From assembly GCA_946699065.1 (NCBI GenBank), contig CAMPDV010000533.1:1-64000 (forward strand): 64,000 bases of DNA, read 5' to 3'. The notes beneath the pieces are model-generated. The model searched no databases, was not told the origin of the DNA, and was given only the letters and a program-made list of their open reading frames with translations. This stretch comes from Loxodes magnus. Taxonomy: Eukaryota > Ciliophora > Karyorelictea > Loxodida > Loxodidae. Positions 47,203-58,615 of this stretch are shown one piece after another (the first letter of the stretch is position 1; each line of letters opens with the position of its first letter). Position numbers and translations under genes: made by a program.

Positions 47203-48882
47203 ATGGGACAAGTTTATAAATGCTTTGGATTTTAGAAGGAACATAGATAAGAGGAAAATAGATAAGAGGAAAATAGATAAGAGGAAAATAGATAAGAGGA
47301 AAATAGATAAGAGGAAAATAGATAAGAGGAAAATAGATAAGAGGAAAATAGATAAGAGGAAAATAGATAAGAGGAAAATAGATAAGAGGAAAATAGATAA
47401 GAGGAAAATAGATAAGAGGAAAATAGATAAGAGGAAAATAGATAAGAGGAAAATAGATAAGAGGAAGAATAATGATAGATAAACAATCAAAAAGATAAAA
47501 ATAAGAAATAATAAAAGTATACAGTTCATATAAACTCCTTACCTATTTACATCTTAGAACTAATATTTTCTTATTTGAAATTCGGATAAGTTTGCAGAAA
47601 TAAATAAGTATAAAAAAAGTGATTAAAAGTATAATATGATATCTTTTAAGTTAATACGCATAATATAATGAGAAAAATAAAAAAGACAAATAATAGTTAA
47701 GAAATATGTTTTTAAAATGAGGAAGAATAAGAATAAATAACCTAAGAAGATGCTCTATAACTTTTGAAAATAATTAAATAAAGCTTTAGTCAAATAGAAA
47801 AGAATAACTATAATTCTTTATTTTTAGATCTTAGAGAAATCGAACTTCTTGACTAATTTAAGAATAAAGATTAGTAATTTGAGAGAAAATTAGATGAAAT
47901 AATGTAATATCTTATTTAAATATTAAGAAAATTAAAAAAAATAGGGTAAGAGCATATATAAAAATAAGCAGTACTAAGTTATGGATAATAAATAAAATCT
48001 ATTTATTTTGAAGGAATATGTTGAAATAATTACATTAGTGAAGTTTTATTTCTATGCTCTAATTTATAGATTTTAAAAATTAAGAATTGCGATATTAAAG
48101 AAGAAAATCTTGCAAATATAAGCAAATTATAAAATTTAAAAGAATTTTATTTAGATAGTAATCATAAAAAGTTGATTGGATAATATTTATAATTTAATAG
48201 TGACTGCTAACTTTAAACTATTTCATTTTAAAGTTCTTACATTCATAAAAGTTAATTTTTGATAGATTATTTGAGATTAAAAGGAGAAAAACTAAGAAGA
48301 TTATATCTTGAAATTGGGGATTTAAACTCAGATCAATTAATTGCAATTTTCTAAAATAGTTAAAATTTAGAAGATATATAAATTGAATGATCTGAATAAA
48401 AGCATTAGAAATTATTAAAATATATAGAATAAAATTGTTTAAGCATAAAAAGCTTAAAATTATAATACTGTAAAATTGATAAATAATCACTCTTTTAATT
48501 TTTTTAGAACAATAAATCTAATATAGAAAAATTAGAATTTTATTATTGTAATTAAATAGATTTAGAAATAATTCAAATTATAATTTAAAGATTTTAAAAC
48601 TTAAAATAACTTAGCTTTAGTTAATTATAGAATATAGATTCATAAAGTATTGAATATATTTTCTAAAATAGTAAAAGTTTAGAAAAATTAGAATTAAATT
48701 TTTTAAAGTTTGAAAAAGAATTTAGATTAAAGAATAAATAAGATTAATTCTATGAGTTCTGAAGTAAATTACAAATTTTTGAACTATAAGGCTGCACATT
48801 TAATGGAAATTAAATTTCTGAAAATATGAGAAGGCAATTAACTGAGTTAAAGAAACACTTCCCAAGTCTTAGAATAAAATGA
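47203..48882 (+). CDS. F-box/LRR protein with expanded EENRQ repeat, 559 aa
   Basis: ATG 47203 to TGA 48880-48882, 559 codons in frame. MGQVYKCFGFQKEH (Gly2 and Cys7, possible lipid attachment) is followed by 14 perfect EENRQ pentapeptides (47251-47460). Next come the F-box core SLPIYILELIFSYLKF, CRNKQVQKKW, and an LRR array like that of the 19735 gene. It is 65 residues longer than that paralogue, exactly 13 extra pentapeptides. The repeat region is strongly charged and likely helical or disordered. Every repeat includes TAA as Gln. Predicted SCF substrate receptor; the repeat's role is unknown. Confidence 0.85.
47251..47460 (+). repeat. 15-bp minisatellite, 14 perfect copies
   Basis: GAGGAAAATAGATAA repeated 14 times without change, with an imperfect copy on each side. 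It lies inside the F-box gene and keeps its frame. The paralogue at 19735 has about two units and the copy at 1-183 about one, so the array is expanding. Perfect identity suggests recent expansion. Confidence 0.95.
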
Positions 48883-49395
48883 GGAAATACACGTTTAAAT
48901 TGAAAACTTAATTTTATATTATAGCTAATATTTAAAAATAAATGCAACTTTATATAAAAAATTGATTCAAAAATAATACAAATCATAAAGATACTCTTAA
49001 CATTTAATTATTATACATAATATTAAATATGTGCTATATTTAATATTATTTAGAATTATATATATTTCTTGGTATTTTAAATTAAATAATTAATAACTTA
49101 AATTTATTTTTTATTTATTTAAAATAATTTAATCTAATTAAACTAATTGTTTCGAATTAAAATTGAAATAAAAGTTATTTGTTTAATTTTTTCTATAATT
49201 TAAAATTAGCATAGATATAGATAGTGCTTTTGATTATAAGCTTAATTAAATTTTATAATCAATTAATTATTTTCTATAATTAATTGCTATTTATTTTCTT
49301 TAATTTCCAAAATTTTATTATTTTTACTTTTATCAAAATATTATAAATTTTCAGCTATTTACACTAAAATTCTAAGCCAAAAGGATTTAAAAATA
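48883..49395. other. AT-rich 3' flank of F-box gene, duplicate
   Basis: Counterpart of 21220-21735. No gene recognised. Confidence 0.5.
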
Positions 49396-49399
49396 GATA

Positions 49400-49990
49400 T
49401 AATTGTTCTTCATTAAAATCAAAGAGGATTTTTTTGATTAGATTCTATTATTAAAGATAGTGAAGAAAAATAATAGGTTTATCAAGAGTAAGAAAGCGAC
49501 ATTTATTATGTAAAATAAAACTAATAATAGATACTAAAGATATTTATATCAATTTTTGGATATTTATTAATTTATCTGCCTTTTTTAGAAATCTAGGAAT
49601 AAATAAAAACTTAAAGAAATAGAACTTAGTTTTTCTAACAAGTCATTAATCATTTTTGAATATCGAGACTTATGAAATTTCATTAATAGTAAGTTATTAC
49701 TACTTTTTTAAAGAGTAATCTTTAGATATTAATACAATGTACCTACCCGAAGGTTCTCGCTAGCAGTATGAACATTTATTGACGGTCCTTCTAATGACTT
49801 AATTATTAATTCTTATTTGGATGTTATTCAAGAAGAATGAAGCATTTTTTTCAAAACTCAGGAATAATTTTTATTAAGCAAATTCCCATTTTGAGAAGCT
49901 GACTAGACCCTTTGAATGACTAGAATTTTAACAAGAAGTATGAGAACACTTTTTTAATATTAAATATTAATATTGAAAAGCTGTATGTAA
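49400..49990 (+). pseudogene. Copy of unknown coding-like frame
   Basis: Counterpart of 21740-22330. A missing G at about 49509 and short indels at about 49720 and 49780 break the frame. It retains MYLPEGSR and SYLDVIQEEWSIFF. Confidence 0.3.
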
Positions 49991-50404
49991 ACGGGGGGCT
50001 ACACATTCTATAATAATATTTATTGATTTATTATTTATTAACAGATTAATTTTAATATTTTAAAAACTAATTAAATTATTAAGGCTTTTTAATTATAATC
50101 TTAAAAATGGAATGTAAAATTAATAAGTTACTTGAATATGATATATTAAATTAGAGTAAGCTTATTTTAGCTATTAATGTAATTTTTAAATTTATTATGA
50201 TTAAATTTAATTTACTTAAAAATAAAAAATAATTAAGGCTATAAAGAAATTCTCTGTTATATTTTAGTTAAATTTTAATACTTTTATGTTAGACATGAAA
50301 TAGTTTGATAAGTATAATGATTAAAGGAATAAAAATTAATTCCTTATTTTATTAAAATGTATTTAAAATTTATATAAGTAATACAATATTTAAAATTAAA
50401 CCTA

Positions 50405-51840
50405 ACTTTTTATTTAAAAAGAAGTTAAGGAAATTAACAGAAAGATTAATGCTAAAATTACCTACTTCTTTAAAGATAGAGAATAATTATAAAAACAGAA
50501 GTGTAAAAATTATAGAAAACAGAAGAACTGATTAGTATTGTAAAATTAGTTATAATTTATGCGAATTTAAAGGAAAATTTTTGTTAATTAGAACAAGATA
50601 GACAAAGGTTTTTTGAGACTTGCTAAGTTTTGAAGATAATTTAGTGAGCTAAGAAAGATATTTGCAAATTTAAATGAGTAATTACATTTTTTGCTAAAAT
50701 AAAATGAAATTAGTAAAAGAATGGCATAATCTCTAAATTTAAATTAAAAAAATGTTAATAAAAATGAATTTTTAATGTAGGAATAGAATAAAAATTATAG
50801 TTAAAATGGTTTACAAAAAAGCAGAAAATTTGAAATAAAATAAATATTAAAATTAATTAATAAAAAGAAAACAAATAAATTTAAAATTTTTATAATTAAT
50901 TAAAATAAATACATCATGTTTTCTCAAACGTTATTTTAATTAAAAATTCTGTAAATGAAAGAAGAAATAAGATTAAGAGTAATGAATAATTTTAGCAAAA
51001 TTAAATTATAATAATTAATAATGCTACAGAAGAAGCTCGATTCTCACTATATATCCACCTGAATACTGAGAGAAAAATTAGTTAAAACCTATTTAGGAGC
51101 AGGCTAGACATAAAATAAAGAGAGACAAAATATTTCAAAATAAATTGATTTTCTAATTCTAATAATCCTATTATTACATCATTAAAAACATATATATAAA
51201 TTACTAAATTTTGTTAACTTTACGGAAATAAATGATTAAATAATTAAAATAATACTTCTATATGGTAATAAATCTTAATTGCTTATCAAGATGATAACTT
51301 AAAATTGTAAAAAATCAATTAATTTTTTGTAAAGTCCACATAAAAGAAAGAGTCTACAACTTGAAAGATAGAGTTAAAATTTTTACTAAATACAGACAAA
51401 TTAAGCTTATTTTATAAATTAGAAGAACAAAAAGAAACTATTAAAATAATTTAATACGACTAAGCATCTTTACAAAAGATTCTTCAATTTTTAAAAAATT
51501 ATTTCATAAAAAAACGGCCTAAAAGTAATAAAAATTAAAAATATTATTCTGAAAAGGTATCAGAAGAAATAAAAAAAAACCTTTATACTCTAATATAGAA
51601 AAAATTTATAGTAAAAAGAAAAATAACTGATAAAAGGAAGTTTTCAAGAAAATTGGTTAATATTTGAAAATACTGAATTAAAAAATTAGAATTTTTTGTT
51701 TAATTCCAACAAAGAAAGTCGGTAGAAACGATTTTTAAATTTAATCAATATTTTCTAATATTATTCATTTTTATAAAAAAAAAAAACTATCTACAACAAA
51801 CGATTATAACGATTATCATAAATTAATAATAGTATATAAA
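50405..51840 (+). other. Copy of long coding-like region
   Basis: Counterpart of 22745-24180 with indels in A runs (about 50885, 51490, 51600, 51780). Frame not settled. Confidence 0.25.
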
Positions 51841-51847
51841 TTAAATA

Positions 51848-52170
51848 GGGAATGCCAGATCACCAACTGAAATTTACTTAAGATCTGGTATCCATGGGCG
51901 AAGAACCGAACTAGAATCTTGGTAGGAGATAAGATAAAAAAAGACTGAAGGGACATAAAATAATGTTAATAATGAAAGATGCTAGATATTAAGGTCTCTT
52001 AGGTAATATTCTGATAACGGCCCTATAGAAGACAAGATTCATAAAGGAATGCTAGCACTGTGGTAGATTTCAGAAAATAATATTTTTTAACTTTAAAAGT
52101 CTTTATTAAAGAGCTGCGCGCTATTGAGATAATTCGCACTATCTAAATTTATTATATTTATAAATTAATT
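51848..52170 (+). mobile_element. Short retroposon with LINE-type tail, duplicate
   Basis: Counterpart of 24191-24515. Its end, AAAGAGCTGCGCGCTATTG, keeps a more complete GAGCTGCGC motif than unit 1. The stem CCAGATC/GATCTGG near the start is unchanged. Confidence 0.5.
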
Positions 52171-52385
52171 CTTTTTGAATTTTTGAATTTGAAAGATTAT
52201 TTAAAAATTTATGAATCGGAAATATCACAACAATTAATATAACTATTTTTTTCTATTAATAACTTAAATAAAAAATCAGAAAGTAAAGTATATGTAAAAA
52301 TGATTTATAAATAAATTAATTAATTAAATTAGCGTAGTACTCCATTGCTTGGTTTACCAAGAAAAAATAAAGAAACAAATTTAAT

Positions 52386-52850
52386 TAGTAATAGGCTAGA
52401 AATGTTTCTGGCTACATCTGATCTTTTTGATTCTTATCTTCTTCTCTCCGTTTTTATAATCAAAATTGATTGCCTTCACTCTTTAAATTCTTCCAAAGGC
52501 TGGAATTAGAAGGAGTTAGAGAACATTCCAATATTCGTGTCAAATGACTCAATTAGGCTAAATTCTTCTAAGTAATAATTGTTTTTATCTCAGTCATGTC
52601 TTTTTTCTTTCTATTCCCTGATCAGAATAACGACATATAAAATCAGGATAACTCTGAGATCAGGATTACAGTTCCCTCTAGTCGACCTCTCGCACCAATA
52701 GAGAGAACCCTCAAACAAGTAAGACTCATCACACAATGGGCCTGTCCTGACTTGCTTGTGGTGGCATCTATTACAAGAGTACTTGCAATGCAGACATGAT
52801 TATACCGGATTAACTACTTGGTCAACTAGAAACCTGAATCCATTTTAAAT
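52386..52850 (-). other. Copy of G+C-richer coding-like block
   Basis: Counterpart of 24690-25185, with a 9-bp deletion and a 10-bp insertion near 52490-52515, so the minus-strand frame is not continuous between copies. Confidence 0.3.
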
Positions 52851-52854
52851 TGAA

Positions 52855-54025
52855 TTATATAATAATTAGTATATAATATTTATTTAAAAGCTAAAATATT
52901 TATAAAAATGAGAAAATAATTTAATTAACTACATAATGCTTTACTTATAAGTCAAACATATGTAAATTTGATTATTATAACGAACTCATTCAATAAGCTT
53001 TTAAAATTAATTATAAAATCGTTATAACTTATTAAGTAAATGTGGGGAGTATGATATATTTAGCCATATAATGGATTGTAAGGGATATAATAATTTGAGG
53101 TAATAATTTCAGTAAAAGGATGAAAAATTAGAAATTAAGCTTTTAACAATTTTAGATTAAGAGCATATTTTTAAATTTTATATATAGTAGATAAAATTTA
53201 TAGACTAAAATTTAATATTTTGAATAGAAGACCACTTTCTTTAAGATCTTTAGCAACTTGATCAAAAAGAAAGGGTAAAGAGTTCATAATTTGAGACTGC
53301 AGATAAGGAGAAAAGTTTTGATATTTTTTATTATAATTAAAATAAAATGTCTTAATATGAAAGAAATAATTCTGAAATTTATATAGGCAAGAATATTTTT
53401 AGGTTTAAAAGTTAAATTGTAATATTTATATAAATAATATTAAATTATATTGATTTATTAGATTATTATTTGTAGTAAATAATAAAGCTTTATATATATT
53501 TTTAATTTATAAATAAAAATAAAAAAATTATTATTTTTTAATATTCTTCATAAATTAACTTTAGCTTGAAATGTCAATAATAAGATGTTTATTCAATAAT
53601 TCTTTAAATTTATGCCCAATTTTTTTATTATTGCTTGCTTAAAATATTTACTTTTTTTTATTTTAGATTTATTTATATTTTAACATTTAATAAAAAATTA
53701 TTTAAAATTCTTATATTTAATATTTTGCTAAAAAAATAGAAAGTAAATACATAATTAATCAAATTTTGTTTAATAATAAAAAGTGATAATTTTTATAGTA
53801 AAGAGATGTATATAAATAAATGAATTTAGTTACTTCTGTTGAAGATTTGGATTGAATAAAAACTAAAAATGGTTACTTTAATAAATTTAGATATCTAATT
53901 ATATTATAAACTATGATACTTATTTATTAGTTAGAATATTTTCAAAATAAATTGAAAATAAATTATTTTAGAATGCTTAACGTTTATATTTAAATCTATT
54001 TTCCTCATTATTTTATAATAAATTT
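52855..54025. other. AT-rich 5' flank of the 54028 gene
   Basis: Counterpart of 25190-26365. No gene recognised. Confidence 0.5.
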
Positions 54026-54027
54026 TA

Positions 54028-55480
54028 ATGGGACAAGATTTTAATGTTTGGAATGCTAAAAGGAAAATTTGGAAGAAGAAAAATAATGATAGATATGCAA
54101 TCAATCAGTCAGAGATTAGAAGCAATAATAAGATTGTAGAGTTCATATTAATTCCTTACCCCTTTACATTTTATAGCTCATTTTTTCTTATTTGAACTTT
54201 AAATAAATTTTTAGGAATGAGAGAGTGTAAAAAAGGGATTAAACTTTAGATGTGATACTTTATAAGTTGATGTAAATAAAATTTTAAGAAAATTAATAAA
54301 AAAAGATAAAATAAAGAAAATTTAGCTTGAATAAAATTTAAAATATACTCTAGAAATTATAGAAATTATTAAATTTTATTTCAGTAAAATAGAAAAACAT
54401 AACTCTATCTACTTATTTTTAAATCTTCATGAAATAGATTGTCTTAAGTAATAAATAAGTAAAGATTAATAAATTTAGACTAAATTAGATGAAACTATGT
54501 AATATCTTAATGAAATATTAAGAAAGAGTAAAGAGATAAAGCAAGATATTATTTAGCAGTAAGTAATACTCAATTATGGATATCAAGTAAGAAGTATTTA
54601 CTTTGAAGAAATATTTTGAAATAATTACATTAATGAAGTTTTATTTTTGTGCTCTAACTTGTAGATTTTGAAAATTTAATCTTGCGATATTAAAAAAGAA
54701 AATCTTTCAAATGTAAATAAACTATAAAACTTAAAAGAATTCTATTTAGATAGTAATAATGCAATATTAACTGGCTAATATTTATAGTTTAATAGAGACT
54801 GCTTACTTCAAACTATTTCGCTTTAAGGAGCTTTCATTAAAGAAAGTTAATTTTTGATAGATTATTTGATTTTAAAAGGAGATAAACTTAGAAAATTATA
54901 TCTGAAAGTAGAAAATTTAAACTCAGATTAATTAATTCCAATTTTCTAAAACATTCAAAGTTTAGAAAATATAAAAATAGAAGATATGCATAATGTGCAT
55001 TAAAAATGATTAAAGTATATAGAATAAAACTTATAAAAAGTAAAAATTTTAAAATTATATGATTGTACTATTGATAAGCAAGCACTTATTTAGTTTTTTT
55101 AGAACAATAAATAAAATATAGAAAAAATTAAATTTTTATAATGTAATTAAATAGATTTAGAAATAATTTAAATTATAATCTAAAGATTCTAAAACTTAAA
55201 ATCACTTAGTTTTCAATGATGCAGAAGCATTAATTCATAAAGTATCGAATATATTTTCTTAAATAGCAAACATTTAGAAAAATTAAAACTAACTTTTTTG
55301 GAGCTTGGAAAATAATTTAGCTTGAAGAATGAATAAGGTTAATTTTATGAGTTCTGATATAAATTATAAGCATTTAACCTATCATGCTGTACATATACAA
55401 GAAAAACTGGGATTTCGGGAAATATGATAAATCAATTTAATGAGTTAAAGAAGTAATTTCCAAATCTTAAAATAAAATGA
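54028..55480 (+). pseudogene. F-box/LRR gene, frame break near the start
   Basis: ATG 54028 (MGQDF) is one base out of frame with the F-box core SLPLYILQLIFSYLNF. The break lies within the first 10 codons or so, where the paralogue has GTTTAT. After it the frame is continuous through most LRRs (NLKSLSFQWCRSINS, HLEKLKLTFLEL) to LKKQFPNLKIK and TGA 55478-55480. The pentapeptide repeat is reduced to one degenerate unit. More diverged from the others than they are from each other. Confidence 0.65.
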
Positions 55481-55484
55481 GATA

Positions 55485-56640
55485 TCATAAACTTAACTTA
55501 CAAACTTATTTTTTAAAATAGTTACATTTAAAGATTAATATACCTTTTTATAAAAAGACATGTTAAAATAAAATTGTCCTAAAGTCATTTAACATTTTTT
55601 AATTTTATATTAACTTTGTTTTGTATACAAGATCCCATACTATTTAAACAATTATATTTTTTAATTAAAGTTTTAAATATTTTATATAATTTTAATTAAT
55701 TTTAATTATATTTTATTCAGATTTCTTAATAATTAAGAAATTTAGATTTCAAATTATCTCTAAATAGTATAATTATATTTTATATCCAAAAAAGTTTTAA
55801 ACTTTTGTGCTCTCATTGTTAAATTTAGTTTGTGAGAAATTATATTTATTTATTTTTCTTCCCCAATAAAAATTAAGGTGATTTATACCTTATTTTATGT
55901 TTTATACTATTATTTGTTTTAAATTATTTAAATTTTAGTTTTTCATTTTAGATAATTAAATTATTTAAATTTCTATGTTTAAGATAAAAAATATAAAATA
56001 AACGTTCTTAATAGCAATAATAATCCTTAGCAAGCAGTTTAAAAAGAAGCTATTTTCTTAAATTTATATAATATGTTTTTACCTTAGTTAAGAAAATATT
56101 TAATGAAATCAATTAATTAGATTATATTTTTTGCTAATTTACATGTTTTAGTTAATATTTAATTATCTATTTAAAGTTTATTATTATATAATAGTTTAGC
56201 ATTTAAACATAATTAAATGCATATCAAAATTTATAATTTTTTAATTAGTATTAATTTATTACTTTTTATAAGATGATATTAGATTAATATGAATATAATA
56301 AAATAACTTATTTTTAAATATACATTATAAAGATTGTTTAATTAACATAGTAGTATTATTTTATTTTACAATAAAACTTAAAATTTTAAATATAATAAAG
56401 TAAGTTATAGAAATATTTATTTTTATTGTGTATGTTTTATCTCAATAAACTAATAAAAAATTAATTTTGCTATCTTAGTTGTTTAGTTTTAATTTAAAGT
56501 CATTGCTATTTATTTAAATTTATATTAAATAAATGAAAAGAAAAATATAAAAATAACAGTAAAGTTATAATTCATTTAAATTTTATATATTTTGATATAG
56601 ATAAGCTCTTACTTTCCTCTATTTACTCTGATCGATTTCC
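55485..56640. other. AT-rich region without recognised gene
   Basis: Very A+T-rich, single-copy within the window, no supported frame or structure seen. Confidence 0.5.
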
Positions 56641-56683
56641 TAATAAAATCAAATAAAATATTCTACTAATCAATTTCTGCAAA

Positions 56684-57061
56684 ATGGGACAACATTAAAT
56701 GATGAGTATATGTTTCATAATCATAGGTATCAAATAGACATTCCGAATAATCGTTCAGATATGTACTGTAATATTTTTTAAAAAGATCTTTGAAGTTTGG
56801 AGGTTTAATTAATTAATTGATTATAAGCTTAAAAGATACTTTCAAGAGACTTAAAACTCCTTTCCAGCTAAACGCCCTAGACACTCTTTTGATACACATA
56901 ACGCGGATATCTGTTTCATAACTCAATAAGCTTCAGTCAATGAGTTCCATAATTATGGGCTAACAGGTTTCAAGCCGCTAGCAAGAGTGGATTACCAGAA
57001 AAATTTATTTCCCTTACTGAGATAAAGTCCAACCAGGAACCTTCTCAGCCATAGAAGATGA
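56684..57061 (+). CDS. Unknown small protein, possible 25-nt intron
   Basis: The 3' part is clear: KRYFQETQNSFPAKRPRHSF, DICFITQQASVNEFHNYGLT, FKPLARVDYQKNLFPLL, ending at TGA 57059-57061. Two 5' readings are possible. Without an intron, ATG 56684 gives MGQHQMMSICF. Alternatively ATG 56710 gives MFHNHRYQIDIPNNRSDMYC..FQKDLWSLE, joined at 56802/56828 by removing a 25-nt GT..AG segment. The second is more protein-like. No family recognised. It converges with the gene at 57365-57935. Confidence 0.5.
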
Positions 57062-57364
57062 GCTTTACCTTATCATTAAAAATTGAAAGCTTAATCAGAG
57101 AATCAACCTCAGCTTACACATCTTTTTAATTATATATGGATTTATAATAAGACACTTATAAATCTTGCTTCCACCATTCTTAAGATTATAATAATAATGA
57201 TGATAATAATGAATTATAAGCACTACACATTTCAATCCGATTCAATACTTTAAAGCTTATTAGTTTTTTTAAATATTCCATTTCCAGTTTTCTTCAAGAA
57301 AATTTTCTTTTAGTATATATCTGGATTTACACATTAACCCTTTTTATTAAAGATATCTTAATTC

Positions 57365-57935
57365 AGTAAAATTTAATTCCAATCATATTATAATTGTTTC
57401 TTTGCTTAGCATGAGCAATGTCCATCAAGATTTCACTCCCTTTGTACATTTTTTTCTGTATAATAACTTTTTTGGAGTGCAATATAAATTACTAAAAGAT
57501 TATCATAATTTTAAATTTTTTGTTGCTACTTTCGTTTTAAATATCAACAGTATCTTAGTGTACGTCCACATCTCCTCCAATATCAGCATTGCTTTTTTTC
57601 TTATATAATTTTTTTTCTGAATGATCTTTAGGTTCTACATACATTGGGTAATTTATCGACATATTTAATAGGAAGATGCTTTCGGCCAGCTCTGCAAAAT
57701 AGTTTAATTTTGTTTCTAATTACTCGATTCTGCTCTTTGATGAGTACTTATTTTAAGTTTTTGATTTTAATGTGCTGGACATCAGGATAGCGATTTTTCC
57801 TCCAAGTTCTTATGCGTTTCTTAATAGTTTAAAATTCTCCTATTGCATAATTTTGAGTTCTCAAAGTATATTTTGCTAATCTTAATTTGATTGAGATGGA
57901 TCCTGTTTAGAAGAAACTTTTTGCAAATTTTCCAT
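57365..57935 (-). CDS. Unknown basic protein, possible short intron
   Basis: ATG 57935-57933 to TGA 57365-57363 are in the same frame (190 codons; MENLQKVSSKQDPS start). In the middle a different frame is far more protein-like and basic: ISIKLRLAKYTLRTQNYAIG, IKKRIRTWRKNRYPDVQHIK, LFCRAGRKHLPIKYVDKLPN. The first frame returns with SNADIGGDVDVHQDTVDIQN. A GTAGAACCTAAAG segment (13 nt, about 57626-57638) would restore the second switch if removed. The basic helices could bind nucleic acid; not assigned to a family. Confidence 0.4.
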
Positions 57936-57939
57936 TTTT

Positions 57940-58610
57940 TATACAAAAAAATGAGTTATAAAAATTTAAATCCTAAAGTTAGAATATATAATTTATATAA
58001 ATAATTTAAAATTATATTTAATTATTGAATTATTATTAGTAGTAAATAATTAAGTTTTACAATATATTAAATTTTTAATTTAAATTTTAAAACTACTTTT
58101 TTATTAATTTTCGTCACAATTATTCTCAACTTTAGATATTAAAAAAATTAATATAAATCAATAAAATCTTTAAATTCATACTAATTATTTTTATGAATAT
58201 TGCTTGCTTAAAATATTTTTATTAAGGTCTTTTAACAAAAAAAATTGACATTTCATAATTGAATAAATATTAAAAAAGTTAATTTAAATTTTCTATTATT
58301 TAATAATTTTACTAAAAGCAAAAGAAAAATTTAAACTTTTTCTATCTTATTATAATTAGTTAAAATATTTAGTATTTAACATATTTATTATAAAAAGATA
58401 ATTTAATTTAGCATTTTTAAACATTTTGTTTATAAAAAATAAAAAATTTAATTTGCTATAAACTATTTAAATATAGATATCTAATTATCTTATAAATAAT
58501 ATAATCATATTTAATTAGCTTTTTATTATTTTCAATATCAACTTCTAAAAGACGTTTTAAAACGGCTAACTTCTTTATTTTAATTCTTTATTTCAGAATT
58601 TTATAAAAGA
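57940..58610. other. AT-rich 5' flank of F-box gene
   Basis: No gene seen. Short similarities to 25780-26360 (flank of another F-box copy) suggest a shared but decayed origin. Confidence 0.4.
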
Positions 58611-58615
58611 TACTG

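Larger units (their letters stand above)
26524..54190 (+). repeat. Tandem duplication, unit 2
   Basis: Corresponds to 4605-26523, longer by about 5.7 kb. It gained a 5.5-kb LINE (40440-45963) and a Gag-only retroposon (37468-38436), lacks the 313-bp insertion and the zinc-knuckle ORF of unit 1, and keeps 250 bp that unit 1 lost. It runs on into the complete F-box gene at 54028, whereas unit 1 stops inside it. Confidence 0.9.

Noticed and set aside
47251-47460. Possible CRISPR-like array
   Set aside because: The 15-bp repeats are directly head to tail with no spacers, in a eukaryotic coding gene.
47182-47529. Long minus-strand frames of Leu/Ser/Phe or Ser/Tyr repeats, and a plus frame of Ile-Asp-Lys-Arg-Lys repeats
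   Set aside because: They are other-frame readings of the 15-bp minisatellite inside the F-box gene, whose own frame is fixed by the flanking N-terminus and F-box.
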